Positions 27,868-35,865 are shown, counted from the first letter of the stretch. The stretch: DNA of 64,000 nt from Ktedonobacter robiniae (GCF_016587375.1 NZ_BNJG01000001.1:2728001-2792000); one strand, 5' to 3'. Notes: generated by a model not told the origin, from the letters alone. Translations and numbers: made by a program.

Positions 27868-28209
27868 GGTACTATCTCTGTATCTGCTTCTTTTGCCGGA
27901 ACGTGTTTAACATTGAAAAATATAGATTTTTGATGTAGTATGGGTCAGAGGCTGAGATGTATGTTGCGTCGATGTTATGCTGAGTAATGGTGACGAGGTT
28001 GATGCAGGTAGGGAGAGGTGGCTTGTTCTACTCTATTGTGTACCATGGATACCAGTTGTATGCTTGGGCTACTTGTTGGAACATGTGGGGCTTGCTATAA
28101 TTGCTCGGGATTGAGCGTTTTCTGCTGTGACCAGGAGAGGGATATCTCTCGTACCGCATCGTATAATTGCCATTGTATGAGTGCCTGGTACGACTTTCAG
28201 AATTATAAT

Positions 28210-28293
28210 CTTATTCCGAAACCCAACGTCACTTGTGTGCCTAGCGCTTCCCCCATTCGGGGACAAGCGCGCTCAAGGTTTTCGGATCAGAAG
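28210..28293. repeat. Dispersed repeat, family 1, copy C, with inserted mini-hairpin
   Basis: Matches copy B at both ends (CTTATTCCGAAAC and TTTTCGGATCAGAAG). Its centre is interrupted: where copy B has AGCGCTGCGCGCTC, this copy has AGCGCT, then the CCCCATTCGGGGACAAGCGC module, then GCTC. Nearly the same 20-bp module interrupts a different repeat at 34302-34321. Confidence 0.65.
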
Positions 28294-28347
28294 TATCATG
28301 ACATCGACGTTGTAACGTTTTCGCGACGACCTGACGCATGGGGGATT

Positions 28348-29610
28348 ATGAGCACAGGCACGGTACTGTCGGGTTCATTAAAAGACTTTGGGCTGGTGGA
28401 AGTTTTACAGGTTGTGGAATTGGGTGGCATGACTGGTGCAATTCATTTAAAGCAGAGCCAGGGCCGGATGGGCATTCTCTATTTCAACGAGGGCAAGCTC
28501 GCCAATTGCAGTGAGTTTGATCCCAGTGCACTCACACTTGGCGATGTGTTGCAGCAGTTAGGTATGACCACTTATCACCAGATTGAGCAGGCCTTCGCGC
28601 AGCAATTACAGGACCCCATTGGCAAACGCATTGGTGAGCGCTTGATGATGATGGGTGCCATTACCGAGAAGCAATTGAATGAAGCATTGCGCATGAAGAC
28701 CCTTTGGACCGCGCGCGAGTTGAGCCTCTGGACCGATGGTACCTATGAGTTTATTGCCAGTCAGAACGTGCAAAAGCTTTTGCCGCATGGCGAATCTTCG
28801 CTGGATATTGATGTGATGCGCGTCACCATGGATATGGTGCGTTATAGCGATGAGTGGCAGGAACTGCGCAACTTTCTCCCCATGGGCATACGGACTATGC
28901 TACAACTCTCCCCCGCGATTCCCTATACTATTCGCTTCGATCTGCGCAGCCTGGAACTTTTCACGCATGTAAATCTCTATCGTCGCATACGCCGCATCGC
29001 GACCGCTATTCGCCGACCCGAGATGGAGGTCGCGCGTGAGCTAGGACAGCTCGTGCAGCAGAAGTTTCTGCAACCTGTCTACCAGGATACAACTCCCCGC
29101 GCCAATGGCAGCAAGATGCGCCTCCCCGATCCCGCCGAAAAGCTGCGCCTGGAAAACTTTGCGTTGCTTGACCTGCTTAGCCGTATGGAGCAGGAGTGGG
29201 ATAAGCGCAAGACTCCGATGGAACAACTCGCAGCCCTGGTTGATTTCGTCAACTGGACCATGGATGCCCTGGCCGAGACCTGCCGCGCCAATGGCATTAC
29301 CCTGGATAGCAATGCGCTTCTGCAACTCATGCATAATGAGCAGGTGGATCGCCTGGGCAACTACGCATTTCGCGTGGAGCAGAATCACATCGATGTCGAG
29401 GACTTCACACGCCTCTGCTATGACGTGATGAGTGGAAAGATGCAGCAGGCCGAGCATTTCTATAACCAGGCCTCCATGCTGCTACACCACCTGCTCTGTA
29501 GCCTCTTCGAGATGATCAATGCGCGTGTGGCCAATCCCCGCGAGCGCATGGAGAACCAGGAGGTATGGGAGGCCATGTTCGAGCAATTCTCGCTAGTAAG
29601 CAGTTCTTAG
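28348..29610 (+). CDS. DUF4388-domain protein
   Basis: About 420 residues. The N-terminal DUF4388 segment (SGSLKDFGLVEVLQVVELGGMT, GILYFNEGKL) is followed by a region ALRMKTLWTARELSLWTDGTYEF, again typical of DUF4388/PatA-N-like proteins linked to signalling and gliding systems. The C-terminal half is helical, possibly coiled (RMEQEWDKRKTPMEQLAAL). No enzymatic motif is visible. The frame is open to 28018, but that stretch has atypical, Cys-rich composition and includes the repeat at 28210-28293. ATG 28348 is preceded by a G-rich site and starts the conserved domain. Confidence 0.75.
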   Translation: MSTGTVLSGSLKDFGLVEVLQVVELGGMTGAIHLKQSQGRMGILYFNEGKLANCSEFDPSALTLGDVLQQLGMTTYHQIEQAFAQQLQDPIGKRIGERLMMMGAITEKQLNEALRMKTLWTARELSLWTDGTYEFIASQNVQKLLPHGESSLDIDVMRVTMDMVRYSDEWQELRNFLPMGIRTMLQLSPAIPYTIRFDLRSLELFTHVNLYRRIRRIATAIRRPEMEVARELGQLVQQKFLQPVYQDTTPRANGSKMRLPDPAEKLRLENFALLDLLSRMEQEWDKRKTPMEQLAALVDFVNWTMDALAETCRANGITLDSNALLQLMHNEQVDRLGNYAFRVEQNHIDVEDFTRLCYDVMSGKMQQAEHFYNQASMLLHHLLCSLFEMINARVANPRERMENQEVWEAMFEQFSLVSSS

Positions 29611-29644
29611 CCCTCAAGACTTCTCGCCACTGCGTGGCTCGCCT

Positions 29645-29705
29645 GGGTAAAGAGGGTCTGGTGGCAACGCGGCAGAACCGCGTTGCCACCAGACCCTCTT
29701 TACCC
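29645..29705. repeat. Long inverted repeat between convergent genes
   Basis: Perfect 28-bp arms (29645-29672 and 29678-29705) with a 5-nt loop, between the convergent DUF4388 and aldehyde dehydrogenase genes. The arm sequence is unrelated to the other hairpins. A bidirectional terminator is likely. Confidence 0.85.
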
Positions 29706-29735
29706 TATTAAAGTATCGCATGTGCTAAGATGACA

Positions 29736-31229
29736 TCACTTCGCGGGAGGATAGGAGACGAAGACGCTCTTGGTCTCGCTGAACTCCTCTACGGCATAGG
29801 AACCCAGCTCGCGGTGGCCATTACCACTACTCTTCATGCCGCCGAAGGGCAGGTGAATTTCGGAGCCGGTGGTGCCGGCGTTGATGTAGACCAGCCCGGC
29901 CTCGATATCGCGGATGGCACGGAAGGTCAGGCGCGAGTTCTCAGTAAAGATGGCGGTTGAAAGGCCGTACTCTGTGCCGTTAGCCACGGCAATGGCCTCT
30001 TCGTAGCCTGCGACGGGTATGACCGCGACGAAGGGACCAAAGACCTCTTCGCGTGCGATGCGCATCTCTGGACTTACCTCGTTGAAGATTGTGGGCTTGT
30101 AGAAGGCCCCTTCCTGGTAGGCGTCCTCGGTCAGTGGCGTGCCGCCATAGACGAGCTTCGCGCCCTCCTGCTGACCAATTTCCGTGTAGGCATGGACCGC
30201 GGGCACGCGCCCGGTGTTGACCAGGGGACCCATCTCGACCTGGCTATCCAGGCCATCACCAATGCGCAGGCGTTGCGCCGCCGCGGTGAGTCGCTCTGTG
30301 AAGGCTTGTTGGACTGAGCGCTGGACAATGACGCGGCTGGTGGCTGTGCAGCGTTGTCCTGTGGTGCCAAAGGCACCCATGGCCACGCTAGTGGCGGCCA
30401 GGTCCAGGTCGGCATCCTCAAGTACGATGACCGCGTTTTTGCCTCCTAGTTCAAGCGCGCAGCGGCGCAGATCGCGCCCACAAATCTCTGAGACCTGTCG
30501 ACCAACCTCGGTTGAGCCGGTGAGGGAGATCATGTTGACGCGTTTATGGCTGGCCAGGGCATTGCCCAGTGTGCCACCGCCGCCAGTGACAACGTTTAGC
30601 ACGCCATCGGGCAAGCCCGCCTGTTGCAGCAGTTCGGCCAGTTTGAGAGTCAGTGCGGGCGTATCGCTGGCGGGCTTTAGAACCACCGCGTTGCCTGCCA
30701 GGAGAGCCGGAAGTGTCTTCCAGACCGGAATGGCCAGGGGGAAGTTCCACGGCGTAATGATGCCGACAATACCTAACGGATGGCGTACCGTCATGCAGAA
30801 TTTATTAGGGAGACCCGATGGAATGGTCTCACCTTCGGGGCGACGCCCCTCGCCGGCGATAAATTTGGCAACGTCGATGGAAACCTGGACCTCGCCCAGC
30901 GTCTCTTTGAGAATCTTGCCCATCTCGCGCGTCATGAGGGTTGCGAGCTCATCGCGCTGCTGTTCAAAGAGGTGGGCCAGGCGGAAGAGGACCTCGCCGC
31001 GCTCGGGGGCGGGCGTTGCGGCCCAGCCCTTCTGGGCCTGAGTTGCAGCCTCAATGGCGTCTTCCAGATCTTCAACGGTTGATTTTTGATAGCTGCCAAT
31101 GATATCGCTGGTACGAGCGGGATTAGTGCTGATAAAGGTCTCACCACCGCGTGAAGTGCGCCATTGGCCCGCGATAAAGTTCTTGTAGTCTTGTCCTGAC
31201 GTGGTGGAAATAGAGGATGAGAGTGACAT
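29736..31229 (-). CDS. NAD(P)-dependent aldehyde dehydrogenase
   Basis: This 497-residue protein oxidises an aldehyde to the acid. Catalytic residues are visible: the Asn in TPWNFPLAIP, the general-base Glu in LELGGKNAV and the nucleophile Cys in TTGQRCTATSR. It most resembles the broad group of semialdehyde and aromatic aldehyde dehydrogenases; the substrate is not determined. Start ATG 31229 with GAGGAG about 9 nt upstream. It lies 160 nt beyond the terminator of the structured RNA, which is on the same strand. Confidence 0.9.
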   Translation of the reverse strand: MSLSSSISTTSGQDYKNFIAGQWRTSRGGETFISTNPARTSDIIGSYQKSTVEDLEDAIEAATQAQKGWAATPAPERGEVLFRLAHLFEQQRDELATLMTREMGKILKETLGEVQVSIDVAKFIAGEGRRPEGETIPSGLPNKFCMTVRHPLGIVGIITPWNFPLAIPVWKTLPALLAGNAVVLKPASDTPALTLKLAELLQQAGLPDGVLNVVTGGGGTLGNALASHKRVNMISLTGSTEVGRQVSEICGRDLRRCALELGGKNAVIVLEDADLDLAATSVAMGAFGTTGQRCTATSRVIVQRSVQQAFTERLTAAAQRLRIGDGLDSQVEMGPLVNTGRVPAVHAYTEIGQQEGAKLVYGGTPLTEDAYQEGAFYKPTIFNEVSPEMRIAREEVFGPFVAVIPVAGYEEAIAVANGTEYGLSTAIFTENSRLTFRAIRDIEAGLVYINAGTTGSEIHLPFGGMKSSGNGHRELGSYAVEEFSETKSVFVSYPPAK

Positions 31230-31391
31230 TGAGAAAAGCTCCTCGACGAATTTCCCGATCTTCTTTGATTGGGACTAGCTTCGCGGCCCCCTTTTATATG
31301 GAGCGGCGAGAAAACCGCGAGGTCTTCAGCCTCGTGGATGAATCGCCGGACCCCCCCTTGTTCTTGCGAGCAAGAGACGATCCCTTGACTC

Positions 31392-31763
31392 AAAAAACTC
31401 TGCCCGGAGGCAGGTGATGCGTATCTCTTTGCTATGACCACAAAGAGAATCCGGCTTCATCTCGACAAGGTTCAAAAGGCTTTTTACACCTGGATCACCG
31501 GACCTTCCCTCAGTCCTTCTTAAACCCAGACGACAGAGCAGCGGTCTGATGCGTCAACCGCAGGTGTCATGACCTTACCGAACGTAGCTCCCATTTCTGG
31601 GGCTGAGTCTGGTGAACTCAAGCTTCCGAAAAAGCTACCAAACCGCAGACCCGACAACTTCCGAAGAAGCCGCTGCGTCTTCAGCTCAGTGGTAGTTCAC
31701 GGGTGGACTAAACGAATGCATCCGCTTATGAGAGTGTAAGTGGGTAAGTGGCATTACTTGCCT
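31392..31763 (-). ncRNA. Structured ~370-nt RNA of unknown class, with its own promoter and terminator
   Basis: On the minus strand an extended -10 (TGATATAAT) with a TCGACG -35 at 18-nt spacing lies just upstream, and a hairpin CTGCC-TCCG-GGCAG followed by six U ends the RNA. Between them I can draw many stems closed by stable loops: CUUC-UUCG-GAAG, CCCA-GAAA-UGGG, CUCUUUG...CAAAGAG, ACACCUG...CAGGUGU, CAGAC...GUCUG, and CUACCA...UGGUAG enclosing GCAG...CUGC. UNCG and GNRA loops appear on this strand only, which fixes the direction. I looked for RNase P, tmRNA, SRP, cobalamin and T-box signatures and did not find them. There is no ORF. Confidence 0.6.
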
Positions 31764-31769
31764 GCCAAC

Positions 31770-31799
31770 ATTATATCAGCCTACACGGTAGCACGTCGA
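31770..31799 (-). promoter_or_regulatory. Promoter of the structured RNA
   Basis: Minus strand: TCGACG (31794-31799), 18-nt spacer, TATAAT (31770-31775) with an extended TG. Start expected near 31763. Confidence 0.6.
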
Positions 31800-31808
31800 G
31801 GACGTTAA

Positions 31809-31860
31809 GAAGTCATGTGCAGTTGTGAGTTGCGCGCAACTCACAACTGCACATGACTTC
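31809..31860 (-). repeat. Loopless 52-bp palindrome after the XRE-TPR gene
   Basis: A perfect even palindrome with 26-bp arms meeting at GCGC, starting 3 nt after the stop codon of the minus-strand regulator. Probably its terminator; the hairpin would have to open a few pairs at the tip. Confidence 0.85.
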
Positions 31861-31863
31861 CTT

Positions 31864-33243
31864 TTAATGTTGAGCGATGAGGGGTCGTATGGCGAGGAGC
31901 TTCTCATCCAGTTGTTTGACGTCGGAGAGGCCTTTCCAGGGGGTTAGGGCGTGATTGAGATCGTTCAGGCGTTGCAGGACGCGGGCGGATTTCACCTGTT
32001 TGAGCGTCTCAAGGGCCAGGTCGATGTAGTGGAGTGTACCCTCGATCTCGCCTAGTTGTAGGTAGGCGGAGGCAATATCGATGAGGACGATAGTTCGATG
32101 ACGTGTACGCGCGCCGTCCATATGCTGAAGAGCCGCTTGTAGGGCCGGAAGAGCCCCTTTCGGGCGCTGGAGCTTCAGGTTGCATACTCCCTGGTAGCCG
32201 AGGAGTACGGTATGGGAGAAGCGCGTGTGTGCGTTTTCGCCGTTGCGTCGGGATTCATGTTGCTCCAGGAAGTATTCCGCCTTTTGCAGGGCTTGCAGGC
32301 TGTCCTGGGTCTGGCGGAGATTGGCGTATGCCTCTGCCTCGATGGAGGCCAGCCAGGCTTGCGTGATGGAGGGGACATTGCGCCTGGCGATGACATTTGC
32401 TTGTTGCAGCCAGGGGATGGCTTTTTCTGGCTTCTCCCCATAGATAGGGATAAAGCTCCGGCGCCCCAGGAGGGTCACTTGCATCAGGGGATTTTGCGTG
32501 ACGCGCGCTGCCTCCAGCCCTACTGCATAGTAGCGGTCGGCCTGCTCGCTCTCCTTCATGTCGAAGAGAAGCTCGCCCGCGATCTGTGTAAGTTCAGCTG
32601 CTACACTAGCGATGCGTATGCGTTGCTCAGTCACAAGAGTTGTTGAGAGGAGCTGCGTGACGATTTCCAGGCGTTGGAGCACATATTGCAAGAGGCTTTG
32701 GGAAAAGGTGCCAAGCATCGTAGGGAGGACGCGCCAGCTATCGCGCACAATGGCTTCCAGGTGCAGGAGTGTTTCATTATCCATGTTGGATGGTTGGGCG
32801 AGGACTCGCGAGAGGCGCTCCCAGAGCGGTGGATAGAGTAATGGTGAGGAGGAGGCCGCTAGCGAGGTGCCGGTGATACCCAGAGCCTGGAGAAAGCCGC
32901 GCCGGGATTGCTCCATATCGGCGCTCTCTAACTCCTGGATGGCCAGGGCCTGACCACGAATGAGCATCCGTGAGCGCGTTTGTGAAGACACAGGCTCTAA
33001 AGATTCGTCTTCGCCATGTCTCCCTTTGTGTTGCTCACGCTTATCACTGACTAGTCCCAGGGCATCCGACGTCATGTGAAAATATGCGCAGAGGCGGCGA
33101 CGTGAATCCGCGTTGATGGGCTTATTTTGCTCGGCGCGCATAATGGTCTGGGGGGCGACACCTGTCTCCAGGGCCAGGCGTTTTTGCGTAAGGTTGAAGC
33201 TCTGGCGGGCGGCACGTAATGGATGGATAGCGTGATCACTCAT
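31864..33243 (-). CDS. XRE-family regulator with TPR domain and internal Tat-like motif
   Basis: A 459-residue protein. Residues about 8-62 are an XRE helix-turn-helix (LRAARQSFNLTQKRLALETG). Residues 113-122 read SRRGFLQALG, followed by a hydrophobic small-residue stretch: a near-perfect twin-arginine (S-R-R-x-F-L) motif placed after the DNA-binding domain. The rest is a TPR-like helical array (AIPWLQQANVIARRNV, GALPALQAALQHM). The TPRs may bind a signal peptide or partner as in quorum regulators. Start ATG 33243. Confidence 0.85.
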   Translation of the reverse strand: MSDHAIHPLRAARQSFNLTQKRLALETGVAPQTIMRAEQNKPINADSRRRLCAYFHMTSDALGLVSDKREQHKGRHGEDESLEPVSSQTRSRMLIRGQALAIQELESADMEQSRRGFLQALGITGTSLAASSSPLLYPPLWERLSRVLAQPSNMDNETLLHLEAIVRDSWRVLPTMLGTFSQSLLQYVLQRLEIVTQLLSTTLVTEQRIRIASVAAELTQIAGELLFDMKESEQADRYYAVGLEAARVTQNPLMQVTLLGRRSFIPIYGEKPEKAIPWLQQANVIARRNVPSITQAWLASIEAEAYANLRQTQDSLQALQKAEYFLEQHESRRNGENAHTRFSHTVLLGYQGVCNLKLQRPKGALPALQAALQHMDGARTRHRTIVLIDIASAYLQLGEIEGTLHYIDLALETLKQVKSARVLQRLNDLNHALTPWKGLSDVKQLDEKLLAIRPLIAQH

Positions 33244-33392
33244 ATTTCCTCTTCCCTTTCCACATGTCCTACGGTATAGGCTGGTGACACAGTGTGAACA
33301 TCTATGTTGTGCTTTGTTTTACAATGTGTTCTTAATTTGTTAATAATAACATAAAAATGTATAAAAGCTAGTAAATGGGATAAAAGTATATA

Positions 33393-33473
33393 AAATAAGT
33401 GATATGCAAGAAGGAGTGCTGGTTGGCAGCCATTGGCTGCCAACCAGCACTCCTTCTTGCATATCACTTATTT
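33393..33473 (-). repeat. Giant inverted repeat, 40-bp perfect arms
   Basis: Arms 33393-33432 and 33434-33473 match at all 40 positions around a single central T. It starts 2 nt after the stop of the DUF4177-like gene (minus strand) and is followed by an A/U-rich stretch, so it can serve as its terminator. It is the longest of the hairpin series. Confidence 0.9.
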
Positions 33474-33474
33474 G

Positions 33475-33789
33475 TTAAGCATTTTCGATGGTCGGCCCGC
33501 TCGCGGGATTCTCGCTGGTGGGTTGTGCCTGTGGCTGCTCAGCGCTGGTGGCTGGCTGCTCTTCCGCGTAGTCGCCCTCCTGAGCAGGGCGCTTGAAGAT
33601 GTAGTAGGCCGAGTTAGAGGTCAGAGGCTGGAGGCTGACCAGCTCCCAGTTCTCCTTGCCCAGCTCGTTCATGTAGCGGCGGGCAAAGGCGCTCCGTCGC
33701 TCTTGATCGCCAATAAGGGTCTCCTGACCCTCGCATGAGATACGCCCGCGATAATCGATATACACGACCTTATACGCCCACTGGCTCAT
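33475..33789 (-). CDS. DUF4177-like small protein
   Basis: 104 residues. The body (YKVVYIDYRGRISCEG, YMNELGKENWELVSLQPL, YYIFKRP) matches the DUF4177 pattern in which a small beta-alpha domain ends in a WELVS motif. The C-terminal 30 residues are Ala/Pro/Gln/Glu-rich. Function is unknown. ATG 33789 is preceded by GGAAAGG. Confidence 0.7.
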   Translation of the reverse strand: MSQWAYKVVYIDYRGRISCEGQETLIGDQERRSAFARRYMNELGKENWELVSLQPLTSNSAYYIFKRPAQEGDYAEEQPATSAEQPQAQPTSENPASGPTIENA

Positions 33790-33838
33790 GATCCGCTGCC
33801 TTTCCAAACGTGTGAAAACGTATGGATTGCGGTGAATA

Positions 33839-33950
33839 CTCCGCACACCGCACGGGATTACCCGTGTGTGGCCCTAGCCGGGCAAGAGACCTTTGGAGGG
33901 TATCTCACATGTAGCTACTACCTCTCTTGCGAGAAAAGGATGGTTCTTTC
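33839..33950 (-). promoter_or_regulatory. Structured leader of the DUF4177-like gene
   Basis: On the minus strand GCAAGAGA pairs with UCUCUUGC across about 33 nt that hold a smaller GGUA...UACC stem. Then come CCC..GGG and a strong CACGGG-UAAU-CCCGUG hairpin extended by CACAC/GUGUG. This is more structure than expected by chance in a 5' leader. No known riboswitch was recognised, and strand is inferred from the adjacent gene. Confidence 0.35.
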
Positions 33951-34052
33951 AACCTCTTCTTTTTTTATGGTAGTAAAAGTATTTTACCGCAATCTACATA
34001 CATTTTCAAGTACTGTCTGTAATTTCTTTAGCTGTAAACTTTGATGATGGTC

Positions 34053-34166
34053 CCCACCAGGCCACACCAGCCATGCGCTACATCAGTAGGCATGTCAGGG
34101 TTTGACGACGCGCAACGCCGGGTTCCACAAACAGCGTTGCTCACCGTTGGTGTGGTTACTGGTGGG
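34053..34166. ncRNA. Possible structured RNA, three-way junction
   Basis: CCCACCAG (34053-34060) and CCACACCA (34062-34069) pair with UGGUGUGG (34148-34155) and CUGGUGGG (34159-34166). The enclosed region has two hairpins: CAUGC...GCAUG (34072-34094) and GCAACGC...GCGUUGC (34112-34140). The stack is a closed three-way junction in a 600-bp non-coding gap. Strand is unclear: a weak GC stem followed by TTTTT near 34228 favours plus, and a TATACT hexamer near 34191 favours minus. Confidence 0.4.
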
Positions 34167-34292
34167 CTTCCCTCGCACAGTGGTAAGTATACTCTGCACA
34201 TAGGTCGCTTCACACCGCTAATTTGGCGGGTTTTTCTGCCCGTGCAAACTAACAGGAGAGGAGCCTGTAGAAACAGACAGGGGGATGATGAC

Positions 34293-34387
34293 CGCTGCTA
34301 ACCCCATTCGGGGGCAAGCGCACGCGTCTATATATAATGGTATGAGGTATTTAGCGCTATTATATGTAGACCCGTACTTTAGTAGCG
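34293..34387. repeat. Family 2 repeat, copy 3, degenerate and interrupted
   Basis: The left arm CGCTGCTAA...CACGCGTCTA and right arm TATGTAGACCCGTACTTTAG match family 2 with substitutions. The left arm is split by the CCCCATTCGGGGGCAAGCG module (34302-34320), the same module that interrupts family-1 copy C. Confidence 0.6.
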
Positions 34388-34392
34388 TCACG

Positions 34393-35235
34393 CTATTGAG
34401 CGAAGAGGTTTTGTTGTATCGGCAGCTCGAAGGTGAAGGTCGTGCCGTTTTGACTGCCTGGGGTCGCTTCTTCTAGCCAGAGCTTCCCATCATGAGCCTC
34501 GATGATGGACTTGGTGATGTAGAGACCGAGCCCTGAACCCTGGCGAATTTCGCGTGTCGCTTCCAGTCGCCCAAAGGGGCGGAAGAGGTGCTGCATATCC
34601 TCTGTGCGGATGCTGACGCCCTGGTTATGGACGCTAACCTTGACCTTTTCCGGCTGGTCGAAGGCAGGCTCTAAGAGTTGGATGCGCAGAGTGATGGTGC
34701 TCCGCTCATCGGAGTACTTAATCGCGTTGTCTAGCAGGTTGCCTATGGCCTGTTGGAGCCGCCCCCCATCCCAGCAGCCGTTTATCGCTTGAACAGGTGC
34801 GTCCACGACAAAAGAATGATAGGGCGCTACAGGGCGCAACTGTTCAACAACCTCGCGGCCAAGCTCGACAACATCACAGGGTTTGCAAATAAGCGTAAAC
34901 TGGTCAGAAGCCAATCTTGAGGCATCTAGCAGGTCGTTCACCAGGCGTGCCAGCTTCTGAGCCTGGCTGATAATAATACTGGTATTGCGCGAAAGGGATT
35001 TTTTGACAGGATCCGCGACATTGTTTTTGGGAGCGAAGAGACCTCGGTTTAACATCTGCGCATAGTTGATGATGGGCGCAAGGGGGCTACGCAGTTCATG
35101 CGCGATCATGGCCGTGAACTGCTCCTTGCGCGTAATTTGTTCCTTGAGCAGGAGGTTTTCCGCTGTGAGCTGATCTATCTGTTGTTGTAACTCTTCAATG
35201 AGCCTATCTTGTGATTTCTCGTGTTGCACCTGCAT
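34393..35235 (-). CDS. Sensor histidine kinase, soluble, HisKA plus HATPase
   Basis: 280 residues. A short N-terminal coiled coil (RLIEELQQQIDQLTAENLLL) leads into HisKA with the phospho-acceptor His in FTAMIAHELRSPLAP. The HATPase domain has the N box (IGNLLDNAIKYS), a G1 region reading SVHNQGVSIRTED (an Asn-Gln in place of the usual DxGxG) and GSGLGLYITKSIIEAHDGKLW. No membrane or sensor domain is seen. ATG 35235 with GAGGAG upstream is preferred over the longer frame to 35469, which would overlap the next gene. Phospho-acceptor partner unknown. Confidence 0.82.
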   Translation of the reverse strand: MQVQHEKSQDRLIEELQQQIDQLTAENLLLKEQITRKEQFTAMIAHELRSPLAPIINYAQMLNRGLFAPKNNVADPVKKSLSRNTSIIISQAQKLARLVNDLLDASRLASDQFTLICKPCDVVELGREVVEQLRPVAPYHSFVVDAPVQAINGCWDGGRLQQAIGNLLDNAIKYSDERSTITLRIQLLEPAFDQPEKVKVSVHNQGVSIRTEDMQHLFRPFGRLEATREIRQGSGLGLYITKSIIEAHDGKLWLEEATPGSQNGTTFTFELPIQQNLFAQ

Positions 35236-35371
35236 ACCCCGGGTCTCCTCGGATTCTGGCTTTTCTATCTCCTGGTATAGATTGTGTAATTTTAGTATAC
35301 ACCGAATAACGCCCGCACACGCGTTAATAAGACAAGCTCCTAGGAGTATTGGGTAGTATTGAGTGTGAGGG

Positions 35372-35641
35372 CTATACCTCCTCGCCGAGTGGAGGCAGGA
35401 GATTGAGATCCGCCAGTTCTTCGCGTGCCATCTCGCTAAATTTCGTGATATCAAGCGTCCGGTCAGCATGGGAAATTAAGTGGCGAATACGCTCAGCGAT
35501 GCTGCCACGCATGTAGTGATCACTACTCAAAAGTAGTTCACCTACCGCGATTTCGATCTGCTGGCGCTGTAATGCAGCTAACATTGACTCTTCCATGCCC
35601 TTCCTTCTTTCTAGCAGTTCTTCTGTAATATTTCTTTTCAT
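35372..35641 (-). CDS. Small helical protein upstream of the histidine kinase
   Basis: 89 residues, charged and helical (ERRKGMEESMLAALQRQQIE, MRGSIAERIRHLISHADRT). I do not recognise it. It ends 136 nt before the kinase start on the same strand and may be co-transcribed as an accessory or anti-kinase protein. ATG 35596 with GAAGGAAGG directly before it is an alternative start. Confidence 0.5.
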   Translation of the reverse strand: MKRNITEELLERRKGMEESMLAALQRQQIEIAVGELLLSSDHYMRGSIAERIRHLISHADRTLDITKFSEMAREELADLNLLPPLGEEV

Positions 35642-35760
35642 ATGCCACTTACGCCTATTTTACTACAAAATAGATATCTAAGCCAATAAAACACAACAGT
35701 AAACAAACAATATTATACATCTCCTATCGAGAAGCATTAAACGAGAGCACAAAAGAGTAA

Positions 35761-35797
35761 GAGAGCCCCTGGTAGTCACTACTATCAGGACCTCTCT
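35761..35797. repeat. Short imperfect hairpin in the gap at 35.7 kb
   Basis: GAGAG...CTCTC closing CCTGgTAGT/ACTAtCAGG. It precedes the longer hairpin at 35809-35865. Confidence 0.5.
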
Positions 35798-35808
35798 TCA
35801 TTCTGTAA

Positions 35809-35865
35809 AGGCGACCCGAGCCAGCTCCGTTCCACTTCGCTACACGGAGCTGGCTCGGGTCGCCT
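35809..35865. repeat. Long inverted repeat near the Tyr-rich gene
   Basis: Perfect 22-bp arms (AGGCGACCCGAGCCAGCTCC... and complement) with a 13-nt loop, 53 nt beyond the stop of the Tyr-rich protein gene. It is T-rich on the plus side. Confidence 0.8.

Noticed and set aside
28018..28347. N-terminal extension of the DUF4388 protein
   Set aside because: Cys-rich, atypical sequence that includes a dispersed repeat. The conserved domain begins at ATG 28348.
31681..31740. tRNA-like stretch (TCAGCTCAGTGGTAG) on the plus strand
   Set aside because: It resembles a D-arm only. No acceptor, anticodon or T-arm pairing follows, and the opposite strand explains the structure better.
31392..31763. RNase P or tmRNA as the identity of the structured RNA
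   Set aside because: The RNase P core (GAGGAAAGUCC with a matching distal strand about 300 nt away) and the tmRNA tRNA-like ends are absent. A partial GAGGGAAGGUCC match is misplaced.
35236..35469. Longer N-terminus of the histidine kinase
   Set aside because: It would overlap the upstream small gene, and the GAGGAG-supported ATG at 35235 starts the coiled coil.
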